Source: Streptomyces beigongshangae (GTDB lineage: Bacteria > Actinomycetota > Actinomycetes > Streptomycetales > Streptomycetaceae). From it: DNA of 64,000 nucleotides. A model generated the notes under the pieces. It was not told the DNA's origin. It worked only from the letters and a program-made list of their open reading frames with translations, and ran no database searches. Location of the stretch: NCBI RefSeq assembly GCF_019710745.1, contig NZ_JAHKJW010000022.1:1-64000 (forward strand), read 5' to 3'. The translations under genes and the position numbers were made by a program. Positions 42,358-51,583 of the stretch are shown here, piece by piece. Positions within the stretch are counted from its first letter, which is position 1. Each line of letters starts with the position of its first letter.

Positions 42358-44835
42358 ATGAGTGGATCCAGAATTCCGGCGTTACGCCGAAGACGCTCCG
42401 TGAAGGGCCGGTTGACCGCGGTCGTGGTCTCTCTCTGCCTCGCCTCGGCCACCGTGGCCCTGCAGCCCGCCGCCCCCTCCGCCGCGGCCGGAGCCGACGG
42501 CGAGCGGGTGGCCGGGGGCGAACGGGTGGCCGGGGGCGGGCGCGCGGCCCACATCAGCCGGACCGGGTACGGCGTCCCGCACATCAGGGCGCAGGACTTC
42601 GACGGGCTCGGCTACGGCTACGGCTACGCGTTCGCGCAGGACAACGTGTGCGAGCTCGCCGACCAGGTCGTCACGGTGCGGGGCGAGAGGTCCCGGTTCT
42701 TCGGTGCCGACGGGGAGGACGGCGAGGGCTCCAACCTGGCGAGCGACACCTACTACCGGGGGCGGCTGCATGAGGGCACCGTCCGGCGGCTGCTCGCCCG
42801 CAAGGCGCCGCTCGGGCCGACGGCGGAACTGCGCCGCATGGTCGAGGGGTACGCGGCCGGGTACAACCGCCATCTGCGGGAGACGGGCGCCGACCGGCTG
42901 CCGGACCCGCGCTGCAAGGGCGGGGCATGGGTACGGCCGATCACCCCGCTCGACCTGTGGGGCCTCGTGTACGACCTGAACGCGGCGAGCGGAACGCTGC
43001 CCCTGGTGCCGGCGATCGGCGACGCGAAGCCCCCGGCGGCGGACGGCAGCGGCACGGCGACAGCGACCACGACCGCCGGAAGCCCCGCCTCGGCGGCCGT
43101 GGCGGCCGTCGTCCAGGGCTCCCGCGGCTCCCGGGGCGGGCAGGGTCCCGCCGCGGCCGCTCCCGCGAGCAACGGCTGGGCGCTCGGGCGGGACGCCACC
43201 CGCAGCGGCAACACGATGGTCCTCGCCAACCCGCACCTCCCCTGGACCGGCGGCACCTTCCACTTCTACCAGGTGCACCTGACGATCCCCGGCACCCTGG
43301 ACGTGGCCGGCGCCGGCCTGTACGGCACCCCCCTGGTCCTGATCGGCCACAACCGGGACGTCGCCTGGACGCACACCGCGAGCGACGCGCAGCACGCCAC
43401 GTTCTACGCGCTGAAGCTCGTGCCCGGTGACCCGACCGGCTATGTGGTCGACGGCAGGACCGAGCGGATGGAACGCCGCACGGTCCCGGTCACCGTGCGC
43501 GACGGCGACGGCGGCCTGTCGACCGTCGAGCGGACCCTGTACTCCTCACGCTTCGGACCCGTCCTGTCCTTCGGCTGGAGCGCGGGGACCGCCTACGCCG
43601 TACGGGACGCCAACGCCGACAACCTGCGTTCCATGAACACGTGGCTGGCCATGGGCAAGGCCGAGAACCTCGCTCAGGTACGTGCCGCCCAGGACACGTA
43701 CCAGGGCATCCCCTGGACGTACACCCTGGCGGCCGACACCGGTGGCACCACGTACTTCACCGACTCCTCCCTGGTCCCGCGCCTGACCGACGAGCAGCTC
43801 GCGCGCTGTGTCCGCCCGGGCGGCAAGGAGGGACCGTCCGCGCTGGACGGTTCGACGTCGGCCTGCGCCTGGAGCAGTGCCCCCGACGCGCTCGTGCCGG
43901 GCGTCCACGGCCCGTCGGACCGGCCGGAGCTGACCCGCACGGACTACGTCGCCAACTCCAACAACGGGCCCCGGTACACCAACCCCGAAGCCCCCCTCAC
44001 CGATGTCCCGGGCACCTACGACGCCGAACCGCGCCTCGACCAGCGTGCCCAGCTCGGCCTCCGCATGATCGCGGAACGCCTGGCGGGTACGGACGGGCTC
44101 GGCGGCCCGGGCTTCACCCTGCGCACCCTGCGCGCCTCGATGTCCGGCAACCGCGTCCTGTCGGCCGAGACGGGCCGCGACGACGTGGTCGGCATGTGCC
44201 GTGCCCACCCGCGCCCGACGGCCACGGACGGCGAGGAGGTCGACGTACGGGATGCCTGCGCGACCCTCGCCCGCTGGGACACCCGCGCCGGCACCGGCAG
44301 CCGGGGCGCCGCGCTCTGGAACGCCTTCCTCGGCACTCTCCTCGAAGCCGGGCCGCCGGACACCTGGCACCGCGTCCCCTACGACCCGGCGCACCCCCTC
44401 ACCACACCACGCGGTGTCGACGGCGACGACGTGCGCGTCCGGCGGGCCCTGGCCGACGCCGTGCAGCACTTCGACGCCGAGGACCTCCCGGTCGACACCG
44501 AGCTCGGTGCCGTACAGAAGTGGGCCGGTGTCCCGCTGCCCGGCTGCGGTGGTGAGAAGGGCTGTTTCAACGTCCTGGAGGCGGGCCCGGACTCGGGCAC
44601 CGGCACACCGGCCGCGGGGGCGTTCGGCAGCAGTTTCCTGATGGCCGTCGAGCTGACTCCCGGGGGGCCGCGCGCCAGCACACTCCTCACGTACGGTCAG
44701 TCGACCGACCCGTCCTCGCCCCACCGCACGGACCAGACCCGTCTCTTCTCCCGCGGGCGGTGGGTCACCGAACGCTTCACCGCGGCGGAGATCGCGGGCG
44801 ACCCGGACCTGGAGGTGACGGTCCTGCGCGACTGA
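42358..44835 (+). CDS. Penicillin-acylase-family Ntn hydrolase (secreted)
   Basis: The precursor has 825 residues. A signal peptide (about 1-45) precedes the alpha chain from RTGYGVPHIRAQDFDGLGYG. The autocatalytic cleavage site is in AAAPASNGWALGRDATRSGN, where Ser near 271 becomes the N-terminal nucleophile of the beta chain (SNxW). Downstream are GTFHFYQVHLTIPGTLDVAG, the His in LIGHNRDVAWTHT and the YVANSNNGPRYTNPEAPLTD region typical of the family. Relatives cleave acyl side chains from penicillins, acyl-homoserine lactones, aculeacin or cyclic lipopeptides; which applies is open. The ATG at 42358 lacks a strong SD. It is followed by the mraY paralogue after 180 bases. Confidence 0.9.
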   Translation: MSGSRIPALRRRRSVKGRLTAVVVSLCLASATVALQPAAPSAAAGADGERVAGGERVAGGGRAAHISRTGYGVPHIRAQDFDGLGYGYGYAFAQDNVCELADQVVTVRGERSRFFGADGEDGEGSNLASDTYYRGRLHEGTVRRLLARKAPLGPTAELRRMVEGYAAGYNRHLRETGADRLPDPRCKGGAWVRPITPLDLWGLVYDLNAASGTLPLVPAIGDAKPPAADGSGTATATTTAGSPASAAVAAVVQGSRGSRGGQGPAAAAPASNGWALGRDATRSGNTMVLANPHLPWTGGTFHFYQVHLTIPGTLDVAGAGLYGTPLVLIGHNRDVAWTHTASDAQHATFYALKLVPGDPTGYVVDGRTERMERRTVPVTVRDGDGGLSTVERTLYSSRFGPVLSFGWSAGTAYAVRDANADNLRSMNTWLAMGKAENLAQVRAAQDTYQGIPWTYTLAADTGGTTYFTDSSLVPRLTDEQLARCVRPGGKEGPSALDGSTSACAWSSAPDALVPGVHGPSDRPELTRTDYVANSNNGPRYTNPEAPLTDVPGTYDAEPRLDQRAQLGLRMIAERLAGTDGLGGPGFTLRTLRASMSGNRVLSAETGRDDVVGMCRAHPRPTATDGEEVDVRDACATLARWDTRAGTGSRGAALWNAFLGTLLEAGPPDTWHRVPYDPAHPLTTPRGVDGDDVRVRRALADAVQHFDAEDLPVDTELGAVQKWAGVPLPGCGGEKGCFNVLEAGPDSGTGTPAAGAFGSSFLMAVELTPGGPRASTLLTYGQSTDPSSPHRTDQTRLFSRGRWVTERFTAAEIAGDPDLEVTVLRD

Positions 44836-45016
44836 CACCCCGGGGGCCGCCCCCTGGGCTCGACGCGGCGGGTCGCCCCGTCCCCCACCTGGTACGGCGT
44901 CAACTACCCACCGGAGCACGGTGATCGCGCTTGTGCATAGGGTGTGGGTCGGGACGGCCGCCCGGTCGGGAGGCGGTCCCGCACGGGAACGCAGCCGAGG
45001 GGAAAACCGCCGTCCG

Positions 45017-46084
45017 ATGAACCAGATCCTGTTTGCCGGGGCCATAGGCCTGTTCCTGACACTCGGCGGGACACCACTGCTGATCAAGCTGCTGGCCCGC
45101 AAGGGCTACGGTCAGTTCATCCGCGACGACGGCCCCCGCGGCCACCACGGCAAGCGCGGTACCCCCACCATGGGTGGCATCGCCTTCATCCTGGCCACGC
45201 TCGCCGCGTACGTCCTGACCAAGGTGATCACCGGTGAGGGTCCGACGTTCCCCGGTGTGCTGGTGCTGTTCCTGATGGCGGGCATGGGGGTGGTCGGGTT
45301 CCTCGACGACTACATCAAGATCGTCAAGCGGCGTTCACTGGGGCTGCGGGCCGGGGCGAAGATGGCCGGCCAGCTGGTCGTGGGCAGTCTGTTCGCCGTC
45401 CTGGCCATCCGGTTCGCGGACGACCGCGGTCAGACACCGGCCTCCCTCAAACTGTCCTTCCTCAGCGACTTCGGCTGGACCATCGGGCCGGTGCTCTTCG
45501 TCGTATGGGCCCTGTTCATGATCCTGGCGATGTCCAACGGCGTGAACCTGACGGACGGTCTGGACGGCCTGGCGACCGGCGCGTCGGCCATGGTGCTCGG
45601 CGGGTACACCTTCATCGGCCTGTGGCAGTTCCAGAACTCGTGCGCCAACGCGATGAACCTCACCGACCCCGGTTCCTGCATCGAGGTACGCGATCCGCTC
45701 GACCTCGCCGTCGTCGCCTCCGCGCTGATGGGGTCCTGCATCGGGTTCCTCTGGTGGAACACCTCGCCCGCCAAGATCTTCATGGGTGACACCGGATCGC
45801 TCGCCCTCGGCGGTGCGCTGGCGGGCCTGGCCATCTGCTCGCGCACCCAGCTGCTGCTCGTCCTGCTGGGCGGGCTCTTCGTCCTGATCACCCTGTCCGT
45901 GGTCATCCAGGTCGGCTCGTTCAGGCTGACCGGCAAGCGGGTCTTCAAGATGGCCCCGCTGCAGCACCACTTCGAGCTCAAGGGCTGGTCCGAGGTCCTG
46001 GTGGTGGTCCGCTTCTGGACGATCCAGGGGATCTGCGTGATCGTCGGGGTCGGTCTGTTCTACGCGGGGTGGGCGGCGGGCTGA
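45017..46084 (+). CDS. mraY: MraY paralogue (phospho-MurNAc-pentapeptide transferase)
   Basis: The 355-residue polytopic membrane enzyme has about ten hydrophobic segments and all the family signatures: HGKRGTPTMGG near 42-52, GFLDDYIKI near 94-102, SNGVNLTDGLDGLATG near 171-186, FMGDTGSLALGG near 254-265 and APLQHHFELKGWSE near 313-326. It transfers phospho-MurNAc-pentapeptide from UDP to undecaprenyl phosphate, the first membrane step of peptidoglycan synthesis. The dcw genes (murE, murF, ftsW) that normally flank mraY are absent; its neighbours are an acylase and a UvrA-like gene. It is therefore probably an extra copy, perhaps giving tolerance to an MraY inhibitor; if this strain has only this copy the gene has moved. 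Confidence 0.92.
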   Translation: MNQILFAGAIGLFLTLGGTPLLIKLLARKGYGQFIRDDGPRGHHGKRGTPTMGGIAFILATLAAYVLTKVITGEGPTFPGVLVLFLMAGMGVVGFLDDYIKIVKRRSLGLRAGAKMAGQLVVGSLFAVLAIRFADDRGQTPASLKLSFLSDFGWTIGPVLFVVWALFMILAMSNGVNLTDGLDGLATGASAMVLGGYTFIGLWQFQNSCANAMNLTDPGSCIEVRDPLDLAVVASALMGSCIGFLWWNTSPAKIFMGDTGSLALGGALAGLAICSRTQLLLVLLGGLFVLITLSVVIQVGSFRLTGKRVFKMAPLQHHFELKGWSEVLVVVRFWTIQGICVIVGVGLFYAGWAAG

Positions 46085-46215
46085 CGGGGAGGGCGGTGGG
46101 GACGGCCCTTCCGCGGCCGTCCCCGTCGCGGACGCGCTGTCTCGTCGAGGGCGCACCGCCCTGCCGCCCGGCCCCGTCACCCGGTCCCGCCGCCCGGTCC
46201 CGTCATCCGGTCCCG

Positions 46216-48711
46216 TCAGGAACCCGCCAGGTGGCGCGCCAGGTAGGGCGCCGTGGCGCTGCGCCGGGATCTCGCCACCTCGGCGGGAGGACCCTCGGCC
46301 ATCACCCGGCCGCCGGCGTCCCCGCCGCCCGGCCCCAGGTCGATGATCCAGTCGGCGGTGGCGATCGTGTCGAGGTCGTGCTCGACCAGGACGACGGTGC
46401 TGCCCGCGTCGACGAGCCGGTGCAACTGCCGCAGCAGCAGGTCGACATCGGCGGGATGGAGCCCGGTCGTCGGCTCGTCGAGGAGGTAGAGCGCGTGTCC
46501 GCGGCGGGCCCGCTGCAACTCCGCGGCCAGCTTGATGCGCTGGGCCTCGCCGCCGCTGAGCTCCGTCGCCGGCTGCCCCAGTCCCAGGTAGCCGAGTCCC
46601 ACCTCCCGCAGCGTCTGCAGGCTCCCGGCGGCGGCCGGGACGTCGGCGAGGAACCCGGCGGCCTCGTCCACGGGCATGGCCAGCACGTCCGCGACGCTCT
46701 TCCCGCGGTACGTCACTTCGAGCGTCTCCGCGTTGTACCGCGCCCCGTGGCAGACCGGGCACGGGGCGTACGTCCCGGGCAGGAACAGCAGCTCGACCTC
46801 GACGAACCCCTCACCCTGGCATGTTCCGCACCGTCCCTCCGCGACGTTGAAGGAGAACCGCCCCGGCGTGTACCCGCGGGAGCGTGCCTCGTCCGTCGCC
46901 GCGTACAGCTTGCGGACCGCGTCGAACATGCCCGTGTAGGTGGCCAGGTTGGACCGGGGTGTCCGGCCGATCGGCCGCTGGTCGACCCGTACCAGGCGGT
47001 CGAAGGACCCGGACCCCGACACGTCCTGGAAGTCGATCACCGGCTCCGCCCCCGGGGCGTCCCCGGCGGCACCGGCGTTCTCCGTACCGTCCGCCTCCTG
47101 CCCGAGGTGGCCGCGTACGGCCTCGGCGAGCACCTGCGTCACCAGTGTCGACTTCCCGGAGCCGGACACGCCGGTCACCACGGTCAGCACCCGCAGCGGC
47201 ACGGCGACCGAGACGTCCCGCAGGTTGTGGCGGGAGACGCCGCTCAGGCGCAGCCAGCCCCGCGGCTCGCGGAGCCGGTGCCCGACCGGCCCGGCGCGCC
47301 CGGACAGCCGGCGCCCGGTGGCCGACTCCCCGACCCGGCCGAGTCCGGACACCGGACCGCTGTACAGGACGCGGCCACCGCCCTCCCCCGCCCCGGGGCC
47401 GATGTCCACCACCCAGTCCGCCCGCCGCACGACCTCCATGTCGTGCTCCACGACGAAGAGCGAGTTGCCCGCCGCCTTGAGCCGGTCCAGCACGTCCAGC
47501 AGGGGCTCCGCGTCGGCGGGGTGCAGTCCGGCGGAGGGTTCGTCGAGGACGTAGACGACCCCGAACAGGCCCGAGCGGAGCTGGGTGGCGATGCGCAACC
47601 GCTGCGCCTCGCCGGGCGACAGGGTCGTCGAGCGGCGGCCCAGCCCGAGGTAGCCGAGTCCCAGGCCGAGCAGCACCTCGATACGGGCGACCAGGTCCGC
47701 GCAGATCCGTACCGCGGCCTCGTCCGCCTCCCCCGCCCGGTCCGTCGTGGTGGCCGCTCCGGCCCCGGGCATCTCCGCGACCGGCCGCAGGAACGCGGCG
47801 ACCTCGGTGAGGGGGAGCGCGTTGACCTCGGCGAGGGAAAGACCGCCGAAGGTCACCGCGAGCGCCTCCGGGCGCAGGCCGCTGCCTCCGCACACCGGGC
47901 AGGACACGCTCCGGACGAAGCGCAGCGCCCGGGCGCGCATCCGCTCGCTCCTCGATTCGGCGAGGACGTGCATCACATGGGCGCGGGCACTCCAGAACTT
48001 CCCGTGGTAGCCGTGGTCGACGCGGCCGGGCTCCGGCTCGATCAGGACGGACGGCTGTTCGTCCGTGTGGAGCAACCAGTCGCGGTCCCTCTTGCGGAGC
48101 CTGTGCCACGGCCTGTCGATGTCGATGCCCAGGCCGCTGACGACACTGCGCAGGTTGGCGCCCTGCCAGGCCCCCGGCCAGGCCGCGATGGCGCCGTCGC
48201 GGACGGAGAGCGAGGGGTCCGGTACGAGCAGGTCCTCGGCCACGTCGACGGTGACGCCCAGCCCGTGGCAGCGCGGGCAGGCTCCGGCCGCGGTGTTGGG
48301 CGAGAACGCCTCCGCGGCGAGCCGGGCCGCCCCGGGCGGGTGGGTACCGGCACGCGAGTACAGGATGCGCAGCAGGTTGGACAGGGTGGTGAGGGTACCG
48401 ACCGTCGATCGTGAGCCGGGGGCGCCGTGGCGCTGCTGCAGGGCCACGGCGGGCGGCAGTCCGGAGATCTCCTGGACGTGCGGCGCGCCGACCTGCTGGA
48501 GCAGCCGGCGGGCGTACGGCGCGACGGACTCGAAGTACCGGCGCTGGGCCTCGGCGTAGAGCGTGCCGAAGGCCAGCGAGGACTTGCCCGAGCCGGAGAT
48601 CCCGGTGAAGGCGACGAGGGCGTCGCGGGGCACGTCCACGTCGACGTTCTTCAGATTGTGCTCACTGGCGCCTCTGACATGCACGAACCGGTCGGACGCG
48701 GCATGGTCCAC
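46216..48711 (-). CDS. Second UvrA-like ABC ATPase
   Basis: The 831-residue twin-ABC protein has two Walker A loops (FTGISGSGKSSLAFGT; VVTGVSGSGKSTLV), two signatures (LSPGEAQRLRI, with Pro in place of Gly, and LSGGEAQRIKL), Walker B boxes (VLDEPSAGLHPAD; LLDEPTTGLHPAD) and zinc-binding Cys pairs (CPRC, CPVC, CGTC, CPVC). It differs widely from the UvrA-like protein at 28801, so the two are not a recent duplication. It is shorter than housekeeping UvrA and belongs to the UvrA2-like class reported in resistance and damage tolerance. The gene is divergent from the toxin-antitoxin pair, across 265 bases, and converges with the mraY copy. Confidence 0.88.
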   Translation of the reverse strand: MDHAASDRFVHVRGASEHNLKNVDVDVPRDALVAFTGISGSGKSSLAFGTLYAEAQRRYFESVAPYARRLLQQVGAPHVQEISGLPPAVALQQRHGAPGSRSTVGTLTTLSNLLRILYSRAGTHPPGAARLAAEAFSPNTAAGACPRCHGLGVTVDVAEDLLVPDPSLSVRDGAIAAWPGAWQGANLRSVVSGLGIDIDRPWHRLRKRDRDWLLHTDEQPSVLIEPEPGRVDHGYHGKFWSARAHVMHVLAESRSERMRARALRFVRSVSCPVCGGSGLRPEALAVTFGGLSLAEVNALPLTEVAAFLRPVAEMPGAGAATTTDRAGEADEAAVRICADLVARIEVLLGLGLGYLGLGRRSTTLSPGEAQRLRIATQLRSGLFGVVYVLDEPSAGLHPADAEPLLDVLDRLKAAGNSLFVVEHDMEVVRRADWVVDIGPGAGEGGGRVLYSGPVSGLGRVGESATGRRLSGRAGPVGHRLREPRGWLRLSGVSRHNLRDVSVAVPLRVLTVVTGVSGSGKSTLVTQVLAEAVRGHLGQEADGTENAGAAGDAPGAEPVIDFQDVSGSGSFDRLVRVDQRPIGRTPRSNLATYTGMFDAVRKLYAATDEARSRGYTPGRFSFNVAEGRCGTCQGEGFVEVELLFLPGTYAPCPVCHGARYNAETLEVTYRGKSVADVLAMPVDEAAGFLADVPAAAGSLQTLREVGLGYLGLGQPATELSGGEAQRIKLAAELQRARRGHALYLLDEPTTGLHPADVDLLLRQLHRLVDAGSTVVLVEHDLDTIATADWIIDLGPGGGDAGGRVMAEGPPAEVARSRRSATAPYLARHLAGS

Positions 48712-48797
48712 GATCCCTCCTCACGGTCTGCCCGTCACGGCCCGCTCAGCGCGACGGCGGTCCGGCGGCCGGGAGCGGCGCGGGAAACAGGCCCCGA

Positions 48798-48842
48798 CAC
48801 CTCCGGGACCTCCGGGACCTCCAGGACCTCCAGGACCTCCAG
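48798..48842. repeat. Five tandem 9-bp repeats in the UvrA-like/TA gap
   Basis: The unit GACCTCC(G/A)G occurs five times in series. The gap around it (48712-48976) is rich in such GGACCTCC strings and otherwise holds only the toxin-antitoxin promoter at its right end. Confidence 0.75.
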
Positions 48843-48942
48843 CGTGCCCCTTTCGCCCCGTTCGGGCACCCGGGGCGCAGCGAAACCCGCACAGCCCTCA
48901 AGCAGGGGCGCGGCCCTCCTCCCCGGAAGGGCGGAGGCGACT

Positions 48943-48971
48943 TGCCCACCCGGTACCTACTAGGTACCATC
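48943..48971 (+). promoter_or_regulatory. Toxin-antitoxin promoter with operator palindrome in the spacer
   Basis: A -35-like TTGCCC (48943-48948) and a -10-like TACCAT (48966-48971) are 17 bases apart. The palindrome GGTACCTA-C-TAGGTACC (48953-48969) fills the spacer and the start of the -10. The antitoxin ATG follows five bases after the -10, so the transcript is probably leaderless. An antitoxin dimer bound here would block RNA polymerase. Confidence 0.75.
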
Positions 48972-48976
48972 CCCGC

Positions 48977-49216
48977 ATGCCGTCCTTGAACATCACCTAC
49001 AGTGACGAGGAGATGGAGGAGCTGCGAGCCGCCGCGGCCGCCGCGGGCACCTCCCTCAAGCAGTACGTGCACGACCTGTCACTGCGCGAGCGCCAGCGCC
49101 TGCAGTTCCTGCGCTACGCCATCTCCTGGGGAGAGCTGCACCGCGACGAGTTCGACGAGGCATTCCCGGACGAGGTCCCGCCGGCCGGCCGCCGACAGGG
49201 AGCCGAAGCCGCCTGA
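48977..49216 (+). CDS. RHH-type antitoxin
   Basis: This 79-residue protein has a beta strand PSLNITYSDEEM and two helices (EEMEELRAAAAAAG and TSLKQYVHDLSLRERQRLQF) that make a ribbon-helix-helix fold, followed by an acidic tail (ELHRDEFDEAF) that would cover the toxin. The start codon is a few bases behind a palindrome that overlaps its promoter, as expected for an autorepressing antitoxin. It overlaps the toxin start by one base (TGATG), so the pair is translationally coupled. The family is widespread in Streptomyces, where it is paired with this type of Fic-like toxin. Confidence 0.8.
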   Translation: MPSLNITYSDEEMEELRAAAAAAGTSLKQYVHDLSLRERQRLQFLRYAISWGELHRDEFDEAFPDEVPPAGRRQGAEAA

Positions 49217-49587
49217 TGCTGCACGTCGACATCGCATGGCTGCTCGACATCCAGGAGCAGGCCGTCCCCGAGGACGTGACGGTCGGGGACTACTCCGCCC
49301 TGGTGGCGGCGGTCGCCCGCCACAAGACCCGTATCCCGCGTCCCGGCATAGCCGCGCCGGACGCGGCCTGGCGGGCGGCGGCCCTCCTCCACACGATCGT
49401 CCGGCTGGAGCCCCTGCCGTACCGTAACTCCCTGTACGCCTGTCAGGTCGCCGTCGCCTACATGCACACCTCCGGCGAGGGCATCGATCCGCCCTACGGG
49501 GCGCTGGTCGAGCTGGTGCGCGACATCCAGGCCCGCAAGGCCACCGTCTACCAGGCGGCCGACCGGATCCGCGCCTGGCGCATCTGA
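49216..49587 (+). CDS. Fic/Doc-like toxin with degenerate active site
   Basis: The 123-residue protein follows the Doc/Fic small-toxin layout: an N-terminal helix HVDIAWLLDIQEQAVPEDVT, the segment GDYSALVAAVARHKTRIPRP, a helix AAWRAAALLHTIVRLEPL and a C-terminal helical bundle. Active Fic proteins have HxFxxGN(K/G)R after the ALLHxIV helix. Here the same place reads EPLPYRNSLYACQ, with no His and no Gly, so AMP- or phosphate-transfer may be lost. It could be an inactive or differently acting toxin. A strong hairpin ends the unit at 49627-49670. Confidence 0.7.
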   Translation: MLHVDIAWLLDIQEQAVPEDVTVGDYSALVAAVARHKTRIPRPGIAAPDAAWRAAALLHTIVRLEPLPYRNSLYACQVAVAYMHTSGEGIDPPYGALVELVRDIQARKATVYQAADRIRAWRI

Positions 49588-49626
49588 CCGCCCGGGCCGC
49601 GGACACGGCGGACGGCAGACAGGCCG

Positions 49627-49670
49627 GGGCCGCCCGGCGGGCGGCGGGGAGGCGTCCCGCCGGGCGGCCC
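49627..49670. terminator. Strong bidirectional hairpin
   Basis: GGGCCGCCCGGCGGG (49627-49641) is the exact complement of CCCGCCGGGCGGCCC (49656-49670), with a 14-base loop. It separates the toxin gene from the convergent pseudogene. Confidence 0.85.
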
Positions 49671-49686
49671 GGATGTCACCCGGGTG

Positions 49687-51152
49687 TCAGACGCAGCCCG
49701 CGGGCGTCGGCCGGGACACGTCCTCGATCAGGGACTCGTGGGCCGCCGCGAGCCGCCGCACATCGGGCTTGACGACCGCGCGGTCGTACGTGAGCAGCCC
49801 GTTCAGCTCGCCCTCGACGTCCGCGATCCGGGTGTACACCGCGCCGTTGCCGCCCCGGCAGGCCAGCGCGCGCACCTCGTCCAGCTTGGTCGCGCTCGTA
49901 GGCGGCGCGGGCGGTGGCGGACGGGTTCACGCCCGCGGTCATGGCCGGCATGTCCTGCCACACCAGCAGGCCGAGCCTGTCGGCCCGGTGGAACCACCGG
50001 TCGGGTTCGACCTTGATGTGCTCGCGCACCGAGTTGAAGCCCATCGCCTTGTGCATCCTGAGGTCGTGCGCGAGGGCCTCGTCACTCGGGGCGGTGTGCA
50101 GGCCGTCGGGCCAGAAGCCCTGGTCGAGGGTGGCCATCATGAAGACCGGCTCGCCGTTGAGGACCGTTCTTCCACTCGTCGCGGGTGAGCTGGGGCCTCG
50201 GGTACTCGCGGTGGGCGCCGGCCGGTGTGACGTCCTCGCCCCAGCGGGTGCCCAGCCGGTGGGTGGACTTGTTGGCGCCGCTGCTCCAGAAGGACCTGAC
50301 GACGTCGCCGTCCCTGCCGGAGAGGCCCCCTGCCCCGTCGTAGCGCACATCGGCGGAGCCGCGCGCGGTGCCGTCCTTGTTGTCGACCACGGGCTCCTTG
50401 AGCGCGACCAGCAGCGAGGCGGGGCCGGCCGGGTCCAGCCGTGCCCTCCCGAGCGGCCAGGCGGCTCCGCCCATCACGGTCCGCAGGTGGTCGGTGGGTC
50501 CGGCCGGGGGCGCCTTGAGCTCCTGGGCGAAGTCGAGCCGGAGCGTACGGCCGTCCTTGAGCACCGTGGTGGCGACGGCACCGTCGTAGTCGTAGCCGGC
50601 GGGGAGCAGGAACGTTGACTGCGGTACGGCGGTCCTGGTGCCGCCGGGCGGCGTCCAGCGCACATGGAGGTCGGAGCCCCCGTAGTGCTCGAAGTACTCG
50701 ATCCTGATGCCGTACGCCTTGCCCGCGGTCAGCTCGACCGGTTCGGCACTCTGTTCGCGGTCCCAGTCGTCGACCCAGTGGTCGATGACGAGCTTCCCGT
50801 CCGCCCGGAGACGGAAGCCGTTGTCCCCGACGACCGAGAAGGTGGTGGGGCCGGTCCTCTCCGGCACGATCCGGCCGGTCCAGCGGACGCTGACGTCGTC
50901 CGACCGGCCGGTCGCGGAGCGCAGGCGGGACTCCAGGTCGTCGAAGTCGACCTGTGGGTCGAAGGCGGTGGCCTTGAGTTCGTGGAAGTCGAAGGCGCCG
51001 GGGGCGGACTGGGTGTAGTACTCGCCCTTGAGGCCATGGATTCCGGGGGTGTCCTCCACGGCTGTCGCGACCGGCGCGGCGGCCAGTCCCGCGGCGCCCA
51101 GTGCCGCTGCGACGAACAGCGCGAGCCGGTCTCTGAGGGGTCTGATGCACAC
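49687..51152 (-). pseudogene. PA14-GH2 glycoside hydrolase with two internal deletions
   Basis: The start (MCIRPLRDRLALFVAAALGA...) is a secreted-protein signal. A PA14 module follows at about residues 38-175 (LKGEYYTQSAPGAFDF; VGDNGFRLRADGKLVIDHWV; GSDLHVRWTPPGG). The frame then holds the GH2 beginning EYPRPQLTRDEWKN. At about 50170 it jumps to another frame, RTVLNGEPVFMMATLDQGFW and GFNSVREHIKVEPDRWFHR, the start of the GH2 barrel. At about 49890 it jumps again, to DEVRALACRGGNGAVYTRIA at the C-terminal part. The whole GH2 sandwich domain and the catalytic acid/base region are gone. The promoter side, upstream of the LacI gene, appears intact. This looks like a formerly complete galactosidase-type enzyme now inactive. 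Confidence 0.85.
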
Positions 51153-51197
51153 GAATCCTCCTGGGGTGAGGAAGGGTGGCGGCTCGGAGCTTCAGTC

Positions 51198-51213
51198 TGT
51201 ACAACGTTGGAAG
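51198..51213. promoter_or_regulatory. Candidate LacI operator before the GH2 pseudogene
   Basis: TGTACAACGTTGGAAG contains the perfect 8-bp palindrome CAACGTTG (51202-51209). It lies 46 bases upstream of the pseudogene start. CCAACGATGTAAA before the ABC operon (52686-52698) matches the same pattern in part. Confidence 0.5.
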
Positions 51214-51583
51214 CAAAGGCAGTTGGCATGAGAGCACGGGCTCGCGCCGGCTGTCCAGTGCTGTGCCGGACCCGGCCCGCCCGTCGGGCGGCGGTGTCCG
51301 GTACGGACTTTCGGGAGTCCCCCGCGCCGGGGGCCGGGAGCGTCGGCCGGAGCCGGAAGGCCGGGCGAAAGCCCTGGTCACGGACTGTCCGGGCGCCGGC
51401 TCGTGCGAGGAGCGGGGGCGGAGCAGGAACGGAGCGGGGACGGAGCCGGGAGCGGGAAGGAGCCGCGGCCCCGGGCGGACACGCTGCGCACCGCGACAGG
51501 GCGGGCGCCGCCCGTCACCGTGCTGGAATCATGGGAAAAACGAGCTCCGGTCGCGGAGTTCCCGTCGATGCCGAGGAGATCCC
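51214..51583. other. LacI upstream region with no gene
   Basis: This 370-base stretch is GC- and Arg-codon-rich in all frames and shows no protein family. It holds an SD (GAGGAG at 51573-51578) and the presumed lacI promoter (AT-rich part near 51530-51545), plus the operator to its left. Confidence 0.5.
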
